Positions 38,645 to 52,098 of a stretch of 64,000 nucleotides of DNA are shown piece after piece. How positions within the stretch are numbered: the stretch's first letter is position 1; the number at the start of each line of letters is the position of its first letter. The notes beneath the pieces are model-generated. The model had not been told where the DNA came from, did no database searches, and worked only from the letters and a program-made list of their open reading frames with translations. The position numbers were made by a program, and so were the translations under genes. Origin of the DNA: Oceanobacillus bengalensis (GTDB lineage: Bacteria; Bacillota; Bacilli; Bacillales; Amphibacillaceae); NCBI RefSeq assembly GCF_003628445.1, contig NZ_RBZO01000015.1, positions 37,429-101,428 of the forward strand, given 5' to 3'.

Positions 38645-39781
38645 ATGAAATTTATTATTCAACGTAATCAATTAATCGCTAGTGTCCAAAATGTAATGAA
38701 GGCAATTTCATCCAGAACGGTTATTCCAATCTTAACGGGGATAAAAATAGAAGCAAAACAGCATGGAATTACATTAACAGGTAGTGACTCTGATATTTCT
38801 ATTGAGTCTTATATTCCTGCTGAGGAAAATAACAACGTGAATGTTGAGCAAATTGAAGTAGGAAGTATTGTATTACATGCAAAATATTTCCCTGATATTG
38901 TTCGTAAATTACCTGAACAAACAGTAGAGATTGAAGCTGATTCTAATTTAAAAGTTACCATTCGTTCTGGAAAAGCTGAATTTAATTTAAATGGTCAAGA
39001 TGCTGAGGAATATCCACAATTACCTAAAGTTCAAACCGACAATAGTTTTGAAATGCCCATTGACCTATTAAAAAATATGATCAAACAAACTGTTTTTGCT
39101 GTATCTGCTATGGAAACCAGACCAATACTGACTGGGGTTAATATGAGTTTAGAAAATAGTGTTCTAAGTTTAATTGCAACAGACAGTCATCGATTAGCAT
39201 CAAGAACTGTTCCAATTTCAAATACGAATATTAATTTTAAAAATGTTATCGTTCCAGGTAAAAGTTTAAACGAACTTAATAAAATCTTAGATGACTCTGA
39301 GGAAACAGTAGAAATCAGTGTAACGAACAACCAGGTTTTATTTCGAACAAAGCATCTTAACTTCTTATCACGTTTACTTGAAGGAAACTATCCGGAAACA
39401 TCCAGATTAATTCCTGAACAAAGTAAAACAACGATTCAAGTAAAAACAAAGGAACTTTTAAGTACGATTGATCGTGCTTCTCTCCTTGCAAGAGAAGAAA
39501 GAAATAATGTTGTTCGTTTAACAACACAGGGAAATGGTTTAATTGAAATTACAAGTAATTCACCTGAAGTTGGAAATGTTACGGAGGATCTCTCCGTTCA
39601 AATGTTTGAAGGAGAAGAATTAAAAATATCTTTTAGCTCTAAATATATGATTGATGCATTAAAGGCGATAGAATACGATGATGTGACGATCTCATTTACT
39701 GGAGCAATGCGTCCATTTATTATGCGACCAGCCGATGATGATTCTATTTTACAGTTAATTCTTCCAGTTCGAACCTATTAA
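38645..39781 (+). CDS. dnaN: DNA polymerase III beta clamp
   Basis: 378 residues with three clamp domains. The start MKFIIQRNQLIASVQNVMKAISSRTVIPILTGI is typical, and the C-terminus ends in the conserved IMRPADDDSILQLILPVRTY. Ring-shaped sliding clamp that tethers polymerase. The ribosome binding site AGGAGG precedes ATG 38645. Confidence 0.98.
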   Translation: MKFIIQRNQLIASVQNVMKAISSRTVIPILTGIKIEAKQHGITLTGSDSDISIESYIPAEENNNVNVEQIEVGSIVLHAKYFPDIVRKLPEQTVEIEADSNLKVTIRSGKAEFNLNGQDAEEYPQLPKVQTDNSFEMPIDLLKNMIKQTVFAVSAMETRPILTGVNMSLENSVLSLIATDSHRLASRTVPISNTNINFKNVIVPGKSLNELNKILDDSEETVEISVTNNQVLFRTKHLNFLSRLLEGNYPETSRLIPEQSKTTIQVKTKELLSTIDRASLLAREERNNVVRLTTQGNGLIEITSNSPEVGNVTEDLSVQMFEGEELKISFSSKYMIDALKAIEYDDVTISFTGAMRPFIMRPADDDSILQLILPVRTY

Positions 39782-39782
39782 T

Positions 39783-39830
39783 TGGTGAGAGAAGTCTCAC
39801 TAGTCGCTGGGTGCTTACGTTAGACAGCAA
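39783..39830. repeat. Short remnant related to the 48567 repeat
   Basis: GTCTCACTAGTCGCTGGGTGCTTACGT closely matches GTCTCGCTAGTTGCTGGGTGCT at the right end of the element before guaB. Its complement also resembles that element's left end, so orientation is ambiguous. It begins 2 bp after the dnaN stop. Confidence 0.6.
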
Positions 39831-39849
39831 TGCAATACTAAATATATTA

Positions 39850-39883
39850 AAAGGCTCTTATCAATATGGTAAGGGTTTTTTAT
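39850..39883 (+). terminator. dnaA-dnaN terminator
   Basis: AAAAGGCTCTTATC / GGTAAGGGTTTTTT stem with G-U wobbles and a T-run on the plus strand. Confidence 0.75.
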
Positions 39884-40036
39884 CGTTTTAAATGAAATAA
39901 AGGCAAAATAAGCGGTTTTTATTAAATTCTAGGGTGATTCCTTTCATTAATGGAAAAACTTTAGTAAAATAGGTATATAGGGTTTTTAAGAGGATGTTCA
40001 AAAAATACTATAAAATAAAAGAATCTTGGTGATACG

Positions 40037-40258
40037 ATGCATGAAGAAATTAAAATAAAAACAGATTATATTACATTAGGACAATTTATTAAATTACTAA
40101 ATATTTTAGAGTCCGGTGGAATGGTTAAATCATATATTCAGGAACAAGGTGTGATTGTAAACGGAGAAGTCGACCACCGTCGTGGAAGAAAACTATATCA
40201 GAATGATGTAGTAGAGATAGAGGATATCGGTTCGTATATTGTGAAAAAAGAGGATTAA
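40037..40258 (+). CDS. yaaA: S4-domain RNA-binding protein YaaA (RlbA)
   Basis: 73 residues, a single S4 RNA-binding domain: [33 protein letters not shown]. In B. subtilis the equivalent lies between dnaN and recF and is implicated in ribosome function. It ends 5 bp before recF. Confidence 0.95.
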   Translation: MHEEIKIKTDYITLGQFIKLLNILESGGMVKSYIQEQGVIVNGEVDHRRGRKLYQNDVVEIEDIGSYIVKKED

Positions 40259-40263
40259 TTTGC

Positions 40264-41376
40264 ATGCATATTGAACAATTGGATTTAAGAAACTACCGGA
40301 ACTACGGCAAATTAAACATTACCTTTGATGATAAAATTAATGTCATCATAGGAGAGAACGCCCAAGGTAAAACGAATTTGATGGAAGCAATATATGTTTT
40401 AGCCTTTACCAAATCACATCGTACTTCTCATGAAAAAGAACTTATCCAATGGGACAAAGAATATGCTAAAATAGAAGGTAGAGTAAAAAAACAAAATCAA
40501 AAGATTCCCCTTGAAATCATCATATCTACCAAAGGAAAGAAGGCGAAATTGAATCGACTGGAACAAAGACGTTTAAGTGATTACATTGGGGCAATAAATG
40601 TTGTCATGTTTGCGCCAGAGGATTTAACGCTCGTCAAAGGCCCACCACAAATTAGAAGAAGATTTATTGATATGGAGCTTGGACAAATTCAGCCAACCTA
40701 TATATTCCATCTAGCACAATATCAAAAAATATTAAAGCAAAGAAATCACCTACTAAAGGAAATGCAACGTAGGAGAAGTAATGATAGAACAATGCTTGAG
40801 GTACTTACTACCCAACTTAGCCAACATGCTGCGGTCATTTTAGAGAAGCGGTTTGTTTTCTTAGATTTACTAAAAAAATGGGCAGTTCCTATTCACCATA
40901 GCATTAGTAGGAAGTTGGAAAAACTAGAAATTACCTATCGTGCTACAATTGAAGTATCAGAAGAGGACAATAAGGAGAAAATAAATAGTATTTATGTAAC
41001 TAAATTCGGTGAAATACAAGAAAAAGAGATAGAACGTGGTTCAACGCTAATTGGCCCTCATAGAGATGATCTTCTATTCTATGTTAATCAGAAGGATGTA
41101 CAAACGTATGGTTCCCAGGGCCAACAACGAACAACAGCCCTATCTTTAAAACTTGCAGAAATAGAATTAATTAATAAGGAGATTGGCGAGTATCCTATTC
41201 TACTTCTTGATGACGTACTAAGTGAATTGGATGATTATAGACAATCTCATTTACTAAATACAATTCAAGGAAAGGTCCAAACTTTTGTTTCGACTACAAG
41301 TGTAGATGGAATTCATCATGAAACATTGAAAAACGCAGAACTATTTCGGGTCATTAATGGAAGTATTGGTGGTTAA
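40264..41376 (+). CDS. recF: DNA replication and repair protein RecF
   Basis: 370 residues, SMC-like ATPase. Walker [15 protein letters not shown] near residue 30, signature [17 protein letters not shown], Walker [14 protein letters not shown]. It loads RecA at gaps with RecO and RecR. Translationally close to yaaA (5-bp gap). Confidence 0.97.
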   Translation: MHIEQLDLRNYRNYGKLNITFDDKINVIIGENAQGKTNLMEAIYVLAFTKSHRTSHEKELIQWDKEYAKIEGRVKKQNQKIPLEIIISTKGKKAKLNRLEQRRLSDYIGAINVVMFAPEDLTLVKGPPQIRRRFIDMELGQIQPTYIFHLAQYQKILKQRNHLLKEMQRRRSNDRTMLEVLTTQLSQHAAVILEKRFVFLDLLKKWAVPIHHSISRKLEKLEITYRATIEVSEEDNKEKINSIYVTKFGEIQEKEIERGSTLIGPHRDDLLFYVNQKDVQTYGSQGQQRTTALSLKLAEIELINKEIGEYPILLLDDVLSELDDYRQSHLLNTIQGKVQTFVSTTSVDGIHHETLKNAELFRVINGSIGG

Positions 41377-41411
41377 ACTTATACTTGCCTTGAGGAAGGA
41401 ACATTAGATAA

Positions 41412-41693
41412 ATGTTTATGCATATTGGAAACGGAAATGTTATTCATTCAAATGATGTTATTGCCATAATCGATTATCATATCATCTCTTCATCTAGTGT
41501 TATGGAAGAAATGATGACTGCCTGGAATAAGGAGAAGAAAGTAATTGGGCCAAAGTCACAAGCGAAATCCGTTATGATAACGAAAGATAAAGTATATTAT
41601 ACGACTGTTTCCGTTCCAACACTAAAGAAACGTGCAAGTATGATTTCTACGATTAGTAATTTAGAGGATTATTCTGATGATATTACTCCATAA
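41412..41693 (+). CDS. remB: Extracellular matrix regulator RemB (DUF370)
   Basis: 93 residues. The start MFMHIGNGNVIHSNDVIAIIDYH and the block KSVMITKDKVYYTTVSVPTLKKRA match the YaaB/RemB family, which promotes biofilm-matrix genes in B. subtilis. A candidate ribosome binding site (GAGGAAGGAA) is about 10 nt upstream. Same position between recF and gyrB as in B. subtilis. Confidence 0.92.
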   Translation: MFMHIGNGNVIHSNDVIAIIDYHIISSSSVMEEMMTAWNKEKKVIGPKSQAKSVMITKDKVYYTTVSVPTLKKRASMISTISNLEDYSDDITP

Positions 41694-41764
41694 TAAAGCA
41701 ATTATTTAGCTAAATGAGAATAAAAATGCAGATTTTAGTTTTTATAGAAATGAGTGTGAGTTAG

Positions 41765-43696
<1,932 letters not shown>

Positions 43697-43772
43697 TATA
43701 AAGTGAAAAGGTTTGTTAGAGGTGGATAAGGAAAGCGTGCAAGATCAGCTTTCCTGATTGGAGGTAAATAGT

Positions 43773-46280
43773 ATGGCGGATGAAAAACGTAAGGATGTTC
43801 AAGAAGTTAATATAAGTAATGAAATGCGTACATCTTTTCTTGACTATTCAATGAGTGTTATTGTATCAAGAGCTTTACCAGATGTACGTGACGGTATGAA
43901 ACCAGTGCACCGAAGAATTTTGTATGCGATGAACGATCTAGGGATGCACTCGGATAAAGCACATAAAAAATCAGCACGTATTGTTGGTGAAGTTATTGGT
44001 AAGTACCATCCACACGGTGATTCAGCGGTATATGAAACAATGGTACGTATGGCCCAAGACTTCAGTTATCGTTATATGCTTGTAGATGGTCATGGAAACT
44101 TCGGGTCTGTTGATGGGGACCAAGCTGCTGCGATGCGTTATACGGAAGCTAGAATGTCAAAAATATCAATGGAACTAGTACGTGATATTAACAAAGATAC
44201 GATTGACTATAGGGATAACTATGATGGTTCTGAACGAGAACCTGTTGTTTTCCCTGCAAGGTTTCCTAACCTTCTTGTAAATGGAACCTCTGGGATTGCA
44301 GTTGGAATGGCTACAAATATACCTCCACATAATTTGGGTGAGACAGTTGATGCTATTCTAGCTTTGAGTAAGGATCCAGAGATTACAATTAATGAGCTTA
44401 TGGAAAAACATATTTATGGGCCCGATTTTCCTACTGCGGGAATAATTATAGGGAAAAGCGGGATTAGAAAGGCATTTGAAACAGGTAGAGGCTCTATTAC
44501 GATTCGAGCGAAGGTAAATATTGAAGAACACGCAAATGGGAAATCAACCATTATCGTTACGGAGTTACCTTATCAAGTGAATAAGGCTAGATTGGTAGAG
44601 AAAATAGCAGAACTTGTTCGGGATAAAAGAATTGAGGGAATTACCGACTTACGGGATGAGTCAGATCGCGAGGGAATGCGTGTCGTCATGGAGATCAGAC
44701 GGGACGCAAACGCGAATGTCATTTTAAACAATTTATACAAGCACACCTCCCTACAAACTACTTTCGGTGTTAATATGTTAGCACTTGTTGATGGACAGCC
44801 AAAGGTTTTATCAATTAAAGAGTGTTTAGAGCATTATTTAGAACATCAAAAAGTGGTTATTAGACGTCGTACTGCTTTTGAACTTAGAAAAGCCGAAGCA
44901 CGTGCACATATTTTAGAAGGTTTACGCATTGCTTTAGATAACTTAGATGCGGTAATTTCCTTAATTCGTAATTCGAAAACAACGGATATAGCTCGTAATG
45001 GGTTAATGGAAAAGTTTAACCTTTCTGAAAAACAAGCACAAGCTATTTTGGATATGCGATTACAAAGGTTGACAGGCTTAGAACGTGAGAAAATTGAAAA
45101 TGAGTATAACGAACTCATGCAACTTATTGGCGAATTAAAAGCTATTTTAGCGGATGAAGAGAAAGTATTAGAAATTATTCGTGAAGAGCTTACTGAAATT
45201 AAAGAAAGATTCGGTGACGAACGTCGTACGGAGATTGTAGCTGGTGGAGCAGGATTTTTTGAGGATGAAGATTTAATTCCTGAAGAGGAAATTGTTATCA
45301 CCCTTACACATCAAGGCTATATTAAACGTTTGCCTGCATCAACATATCGCACACAAAAACGCGGTGGTCGTGGAATTCAAGGAATGGGTACGAATGAGGA
45401 TGATTTCGTTGAACATTTATTATCTACCTCAACCCATGATACGATCCTTTTCTTTACAAATAAAGGAAAGGTCTATAAAGCAAAGGGATATGAGATTCCT
45501 GAATTCTCAAGAACAGCAAAGGGAATTCCGATAATCAATATGCTTCAGGTTGAAAAGGGAGAATGGGTTAATGCTGTTATTTCCGTTCATGAATATAAAG
45601 AAGATGCATTTTTATTCTTTACAACAAAACACGGAATAACGAAGCGTACATCTCTATCGAAATTTGCGAATATCCGTAAAGGTGGATTAATTGCATTAGG
45701 TCTTCGAGAAGATGATGAACTCATTTCAGTTAAGGAAACCGATGGAACAAAAGATATTATGATTGCAACTAGAAACGGTTACCTCATTCGTTTTGAAGAA
45801 ACGCAAATTCGTGCAATGGGAAGAACTGCTGCAGGTGTAAAAGGTATCTCATTAAGAGGTGATGATGTTGTTGTTTCCATGGAAATTATTGAAGAAGGAT
45901 CAAGAATTCTCCATGTTACCAATTATGGATATGGAAAACAAACACCAGAAGCTGAATATCGCCGAATAAATCGCGGTGGTAAAGGTGTATTCACTTGTAA
46001 GCTAAATGAAAAAACTGGACATGTTGTTGCTGTGAAAGCTGTAAGTGGAGAAGAAGATCTGATGCTTATCACAATTGCTGGTGTATTAATCCGTATTCCT
46101 GTTGCTGATATATCTGAAACAGGACGTAGTACAATGGGTGTCCGTTTGATTCGTTTACACGAAGAGGAACAAGTAGCGACAGTTGCTAAGGTTGATAAGG
46201 AAGAAGAAGTAGAAGAAGAAGTGGCAGAAGATGGTAAAGCAATTGAACCTATCATAGATGAAAATAATAATGAAGAATAA
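43773..46280 (+). CDS. gyrA: DNA gyrase subunit A
   Basis: 835 residues. The quinolone-resistance region reads [19 protein letters not shown] with the catalytic Tyr in [10 protein letters not shown]. The GyrA box [10 protein letters not shown] is present, so it is a gyrase and not topoisomerase IV. It ends in an acidic tail (about 25 residues rich in Glu). ATG 43773 follows GGAGG by 8 nt. Ser and Glu at the usual resistance positions are unaltered (GDSAVYE). Confidence 0.98.
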   Translation: MADEKRKDVQEVNISNEMRTSFLDYSMSVIVSRALPDVRDGMKPVHRRILYAMNDLGMHSDKAHKKSARIVGEVIGKYHPHGDSAVYETMVRMAQDFSYRYMLVDGHGNFGSVDGDQAAAMRYTEARMSKISMELVRDINKDTIDYRDNYDGSEREPVVFPARFPNLLVNGTSGIAVGMATNIPPHNLGETVDAILALSKDPEITINELMEKHIYGPDFPTAGIIIGKSGIRKAFETGRGSITIRAKVNIEEHANGKSTIIVTELPYQVNKARLVEKIAELVRDKRIEGITDLRDESDREGMRVVMEIRRDANANVILNNLYKHTSLQTTFGVNMLALVDGQPKVLSIKECLEHYLEHQKVVIRRRTAFELRKAEARAHILEGLRIALDNLDAVISLIRNSKTTDIARNGLMEKFNLSEKQAQAILDMRLQRLTGLEREKIENEYNELMQLIGELKAILADEEKVLEIIREELTEIKERFGDERRTEIVAGGAGFFEDEDLIPEEEIVITLTHQGYIKRLPASTYRTQKRGGRGIQGMGTNEDDFVEHLLSTSTHDTILFFTNKGKVYKAKGYEIPEFSRTAKGIPIINMLQVEKGEWVNAVISVHEYKEDAFLFFTTKHGITKRTSLSKFANIRKGGLIALGLREDDELISVKETDGTKDIMIATRNGYLIRFEETQIRAMGRTAAGVKGISLRGDDVVVSMEIIEEGSRILHVTNYGYGKQTPEAEYRRINRGGKGVFTCKLNEKTGHVVAVKAVSGEEDLMLITIAGVLIRIPVADISETGRSTMGVRLIRLHEEEQVATVAKVDKEEEVEEEVAEDGKAIEPIIDENNNEE

Positions 46281-46290
46281 TCAAGAGGTT

Positions 46291-46326
46291 AGGTGACGCT
46301 TAATAAGTAGTCACCTTCCTTTTTAT
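46291..46326 (+). terminator. gyrA terminator
   Basis: AGGTGAC / GTCACCT stem followed by TCCTTTTT. Confidence 0.75.
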
Positions 46327-46366
46327 AAAAAAGAAGCTTTCATTCGTAAATTCGGGGGGATTTCAG

Positions 46367-47461
46367 TTGAGAGTAAAACCATCACAACTCGTACCAGGAA
46401 ATGTGTTATTAAAGGAAGTATTGGGCAAATCAAATAAACCTATCATTACAAGAAAAACAGTCTTAGATGATATACATATTGAGTTTTTAGAGAGGTTCTT
46501 AATAGAGTCTGTAGATGTTTCAGCTCATCTTAGTAATGGTGATACCTATGAGCCGAAGAAAGTAGATGCTAAAAAGGAACAGTTGAAAAAAATAAAAGCA
46601 GCAGAAAGAAAGCAAACATTTGAAGAACAGTTTTATCAGGTTGTAAAAGGATATAAGCAATTATTTTCTACATGGAAAAGTGGTATACCAATTGATATGG
46701 CCAATCTAAGGAAGCTTATTATTCCATTGCTAGAAAGAACAGATGATATTGATAAAGCGGTATATACACTGCATCAATATACGACGAAAAATGATTATAT
46801 TTATTGTCATAGTATTGCAGTTAGCATTCTTTCCTCCTACTTAGGTAGAAAGTTAGGTTATGAAAAGGGTGAATGGCTTCAAATTGGGATTGCTGGACTA
46901 TTAAGTGATGTTGGAATGGCCAAAATAAATTCTGAAATAGTTTATAAAACAGGGCCACTAGCATCGTATGAATTAAATGAAGTTAGAAAGCATCCTACAT
47001 ATTCTTATCGATTAATAGAAAATATCCCAACCATTACCCAAGCGGTAAAATTAGCTGTATTGCAGCATCATGAACGTATAGATGGTAGTGGTTATCCACT
47101 CGGTATTACAATGAAAAAAATTCATCCGTATGCACGAATAATAGGGATTAGCGATACATATCATGCAATGACGAGTGAAAGGGTATACAAGAAAGGGCTA
47201 TCGCCGTTTAAGGTGATTGAAGAAATGAAGAAAGTCCAATTTACAAAGTTTGATTCACAAATTGTATCAAAGTTTATAAGTAGCCTAACCAATTTTTCAA
47301 TCGGTACAAAGGTAAAACTATCTAATGGCAAGACTGGTGAAATAGTATTTATCGAGCCAAGTGAATTAACACGACCAATTGTACGAATGGATGGTAGTGG
47401 AGAAATCATTGCATTACAAAATGAGCAAGATGTATATATTAATGAGCTAATATTGAAGTAA
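46367..47461 (+). CDS. HD-GYP-type protein with altered HD doublet
   Basis: 364 residues, soluble. The HD-GYP domain (about 130-310) keeps the first His (YCHSIAVSI), HPTYSYRLIE, QHHERIDGSGYPLG (GYP equivalent) and IIGISDTYHAMTSERVYKKG. Where the HD doublet is expected the sequence reads GLLSDVGMAKI, Ser-Asp instead of His-Asp. HD-GYP enzymes hydrolyse c-di-GMP; loss of this metal ligand may reduce or abolish catalysis. TTG 46367 follows GGGGGGA. It lies where an rRNA operon follows gyrA in B. subtilis. Confidence 0.82.
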   Translation: MRVKPSQLVPGNVLLKEVLGKSNKPIITRKTVLDDIHIEFLERFLIESVDVSAHLSNGDTYEPKKVDAKKEQLKKIKAAERKQTFEEQFYQVVKGYKQLFSTWKSGIPIDMANLRKLIIPLLERTDDIDKAVYTLHQYTTKNDYIYCHSIAVSILSSYLGRKLGYEKGEWLQIGIAGLLSDVGMAKINSEIVYKTGPLASYELNEVRKHPTYSYRLIENIPTITQAVKLAVLQHHERIDGSGYPLGITMKKIHPYARIIGISDTYHAMTSERVYKKGLSPFKVIEEMKKVQFTKFDSQIVSKFISSLTNFSIGTKVKLSNGKTGEIVFIEPSELTRPIVRMDGSGEIIALQNEQDVYINELILK

Positions 47462-47483
47462 ATCGGCATGTTAGCCGATTTCT
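47459..47483. terminator. Compact hairpin shared by the HD-GYP gene and yaaC
   Basis: AAATCGGC and GCCGATTT around a 6-nt loop; the yaaC stop codon TAA falls at the edge of the loop. Tails are weakly T-rich on the plus strand. Confidence 0.6.
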
Positions 47484-48430
47484 TCATTTAATTTATGGTG
47501 TAATTCCTTTTGAATCATCATTGGAATTTTCTCTGCAGTGATGTTTAAAAATTTGACGATTAATGGGAAGTCGATGTCAGGTTTTGAAACCAATAAATCC
47601 CCCCACCACTCTGCTTCATACCGACATACCATACTTAAATTATATAAAATTAGGTAGTGAACCATTATTTCTGATAAGGCTAAAAAGTGCTGACGTTTAA
47701 TTGGAAAGTAGATATTTTTGGATTCCAAATGTAAGAAGAATGGATCCGTTTTAGGTACGAATGATTCCTCTAATTGAAGATGAAGACTTAATTTGTCCTC
47801 GTCTAGGTCCTTTATAGGAGGTAGATATGGTTCAATTTTTTTCACGAAAGCGTTCCCTGTGAGATGATGACTATCAAGAATATAGCTCGGGAAATGTAAC
47901 ATTCTAGATTCACTAGAACCAACAGGAACCATCTTCTTCTTTTGATGAAAGGAAAAGATCGTGTCAATTTCAGGAATAAGAGAAAGTAAGTCTTCCATGG
48001 TAATCTTTTCAAAGGGAAAAGTCTTTTTTGAAAAGAGATGCTCAGAAAAATAAGGAAAAAGTCCATTTTGTTGAATTTTTACTTCATCATCTAAAAAAGT
48101 ATAATTTCTCTTTTTCCGCTTTCTTGCTGTTACTCCATGTGATAAAAGGATAGTTGATTCCGGATAATCGGGACGCTTTGTTAAAAGAAAAGCCTTAAGT
48201 AAATGTGTCATGCCATAAAAAAATAAAACAGGTTTTGCGAATAAATCCGTTGATTTCCCACTTTCATAAAAGCGGATTCCATGATCTAAGTAATACATAA
48301 ATTTATTACTATTTTCATAACTCTTTGTTTCAGCATCAATATCCTTCATCTGTTTATAACAATGATATAAATATTTATGTGCCGTTTGTTGCGATATTAA
48401 GTAGGTATAAAATTCATTTGATTTACTCAT
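47471..48430 (-). CDS. yaaC: YaaC-like protein
   Basis: 319 residues, no membrane segment. It matches the YaaC family by position beside guaB and by blocks such as GKSTDLFAKPVLFFYGMTHLLKAFLL and LLSHGVTARKRKKRNY. No catalytic motif is recognisable and the function is unknown. It is divergent from guaB. Confidence 0.88.
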   Translation of the reverse strand: MSKSNEFYTYLISQQTAHKYLYHCYKQMKDIDAETKSYENSNKFMYYLDHGIRFYESGKSTDLFAKPVLFFYGMTHLLKAFLLTKRPDYPESTILLSHGVTARKRKKRNYTFLDDEVKIQQNGLFPYFSEHLFSKKTFPFEKITMEDLLSLIPEIDTIFSFHQKKKMVPVGSSESRMLHFPSYILDSHHLTGNAFVKKIEPYLPPIKDLDEDKLSLHLQLEESFVPKTDPFFLHLESKNIYFPIKRQHFLALSEIMVHYLILYNLSMVCRYEAEWWGDLLVSKPDIDFPLIVKFLNITAEKIPMMIQKELHHKLNEEIG

Positions 48431-48477
48431 ATATCCCCCACCAATAATTCAGAATCTATTAACTTTTTTATTTTTAA

Positions 48478-48506
48478 TTGAAAAACAAGGATTGTTAGCG
48501 TATGGT
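48478..48506 (+). promoter_or_regulatory. Candidate guaB promoter upstream of a repeat
   Basis: TTGAAA (48478-48483), 17-bp spacer and TATGGT (48501-48506). It is the best sigma-A match before guaB, and would place the whole 48567 repeat in a leader of about 270 nt. Confidence 0.55.
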
Positions 48507-48566
48507 ATATAAAAATAGATTTACCTAGTAGTTTAATCTTTTTTGACGAATAACATACATATTAAA

Positions 48567-50257
<1,691 letters not shown>

Positions 50258-50266
50258 GCAATAAAG

Positions 50267-50296
50267 ATAGATGGGGTCAGCTCCATCTATTTTTTG
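50267..50296 (+). terminator. guaB terminator
   Basis: ATAGATGG / CCATCTAT stem and TTTTTT tail on the plus strand. Confidence 0.88.
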
Positions 50297-50443
50297 CGTA
50301 TTTGATGAATATTTTCATGTGAACAAGCAAATTCCACATTAACGGAAGTTCCACTTTGTCCATTTCTATGTTAAAATGATTTGGTGCTTAATTAAAAAAT
50401 AATGATAATATATAGATAGAGACCAATTTTGGAGGTAAAAAGA

Positions 50444-51781
50444 TTGAAGCGAAAAACTACGAAGACATTGCTTTTAGCTATAGTAGTAATGTTACTGACA
50501 ATTAGTATACAACCAAGTATGATTCAAGCTGCTGATTTAGAATTAGAGGCGGAAACCGCTATATTAGTAGATTTTGAAACAGGAAAAATTTTATATGCAA
50601 AAGATGCAGATGTAGCCTTACCTCCAGCAAGTATGACGAAGGTTATGACGGAATACCTTGTATTGGAAGCAATTGATAGTGGACAAATCACGTGGGAGAC
50701 GACGACCAAAATTAGTGATTATGCTTACGAAATTTCAGCTCCAAATAATGGATTCTCAGGTATTGGGTTAAGGCAAGATAGAGAGTATACTGTTCGGGAA
50801 TTATACGAAAGAATGGCAATTATCTCGGATAATGCTACAACAATTGCATTAGCTGAACTTATAGCTGGTTCTGAAGGTGAGTTTGTTAAGTTAATGAATC
50901 AAAAGGCAGAAGAACTAGGGTTACCAGAAGCTGAATTCGTTAATTCAAGCGGCTTGGATAATGTCCATTTAGGTGACAATTATCCAGAAGGGACAGACCC
51001 AGAAGGAGTAAATTTACTCTCTGCAAGATCAATGGCTTTACTTGCCTATCATTTAATTAAAGACTATCCACATGCATTGGAGATTTCCAGTCAATTATCT
51101 GTAGAGGCAGAAGGAGAAGTAACTGAGAATTTAAACTGGATGTTACCTCATGACAGTGTTAATTTAGAGCAATACTATTATGAAGGAATTGATGGGCTAA
51201 AAACGGGTTATACGGAATTAGCTGAGAATACATTTACTGGAACAGCAACGCAAAATGGTAAAAGATTGATTTCTGTCGTAATGAAAGCAGGGGAATATGC
51301 AGAAAAGGGATTACGATTTGAAGAAACAGCCAAATTAATGGACTATGGTTTTAATAAATTTCAAACAACGGAGCTTTTCCAAAAGGGTTATCAACTTGAA
51401 GACCAAGCTACTCTTCCAGTCGCAAAAGGAAAAGAGGATAGTGTTAACATTTCACTAAGTGAGGGAATAACCGTACCAATCTTAGCAGAAGAAGCTGATT
51501 CATATCACTTAGAATATCAAATTGATGAAGATAGACTAAATGAGGATGGAGAGTTAATCGCCCCAGTTAAACAAGGTGACATAATTGGCACAGCTACACT
51601 TGTTTATGAAGGTGGAGATGATTATGGTTATATCATACCTAGCAATAATAGCATCGATCTTATTGCTGAAGATACGGTGGAAAAGGCAAATTGGTTTATG
51701 TTAACACTTGGAGCAATCGGTGACTTCTTTGCAAATGTATTCACTACAGCCGTTGACTGGATTAAAGGGCTATTTAGCTAA
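50444..51781 (+). CDS. dacA: D-alanyl-D-alanine carboxypeptidase (PBP5)
   Basis: 445 residues. Signal peptide (cleavage near IQAADL), penicillin-binding domain with SxxK (PASMTKVM), SxN (ISDNATT) and KTG (GLKTGYTE) motifs, the beta-rich PBP5 C-domain, and a C-terminal amphipathic membrane anchor (WFMLTLGAIGDFFANVF). It trims the terminal D-Ala of peptidoglycan stems. TTG 50444 follows GGAGGT. No pdxS-pdxT pair follows, unlike B. subtilis. Confidence 0.96.
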   Translation: MKRKTTKTLLLAIVVMLLTISIQPSMIQAADLELEAETAILVDFETGKILYAKDADVALPPASMTKVMTEYLVLEAIDSGQITWETTTKISDYAYEISAPNNGFSGIGLRQDREYTVRELYERMAIISDNATTIALAELIAGSEGEFVKLMNQKAEELGLPEAEFVNSSGLDNVHLGDNYPEGTDPEGVNLLSARSMALLAYHLIKDYPHALEISSQLSVEAEGEVTENLNWMLPHDSVNLEQYYYEGIDGLKTGYTELAENTFTGTATQNGKRLISVVMKAGEYAEKGLRFEETAKLMDYGFNKFQTTELFQKGYQLEDQATLPVAKGKEDSVNISLSEGITVPILAEEADSYHLEYQIDEDRLNEDGELIAPVKQGDIIGTATLVYEGGDDYGYIIPSNNSIDLIAEDTVEKANWFMLTLGAIGDFFANVFTTAVDWIKGLFS

Positions 51782-51796
51782 TATGTTAAGAAATAC

Positions 51797-51825
51797 TTGC
51801 ATCCTTTGATTAAATTGCTTATGAT
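51797..51825 (+). promoter_or_regulatory. Promoter of the serS leader
   Basis: TTGCAT (51797-51802), 17-bp spacer, TATGAT (51820-51825). Transcription would start just before the T-box. Confidence 0.75.
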
Positions 51826-51837
51826 AACAGTACATTA

Positions 51838-52076
51838 AAAGTATTGATAGGAAATAGTAACAGTATCTCTAACCCAAAGAGAGTCGATGGCAGGTGTGAA
51901 TCGATGTTAGATTGCTGTGAATCCATCCTTGAACTGGTTTACCGAACGTTATTATAGTAAGTAAACCCGGTTAATTACCGTTAATAAATTAGAAGCCGGA
52001 AGAGCTTGCTCTTCAATAAGGGTGGCAACGCGGGAATTACACTCTCGTCCCTATTTTATGGGACGGGAGTTTTTTA
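51838..52076 (+). ncRNA. T-box riboswitch, serine (UCC specifier)
   Basis: The T-box sequence AGGGTGGCAACGCGGG lies at 52019-52034. A strong terminator CTCTCGTCCC / GGGACGGGAG with a T-run lies at 52042-52075. Stem I carries a specifier in GAATCCATC, TCC at 51922-51924, a serine codon followed by a purine. The antiterminator bulge is UGGC, which pairs with a tRNA ending GCCA. Uncharged tRNA-Ser would allow serS transcription. Confidence 0.95.
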
Positions 52077-52098
52077 TATTAAAAAGGAGGAATTACTC

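Noticed and set aside
41412..41693. remB as a truncated or spurious gene
   Set aside because: The full RemB pattern and conserved position between recF and gyrB support a real gene despite the distant ribosome binding site.
44846..45301. 151-codon minus-strand frame within gyrA
   Set aside because: Serine-rich antisense shadow of the coiled-coil region of gyrA.
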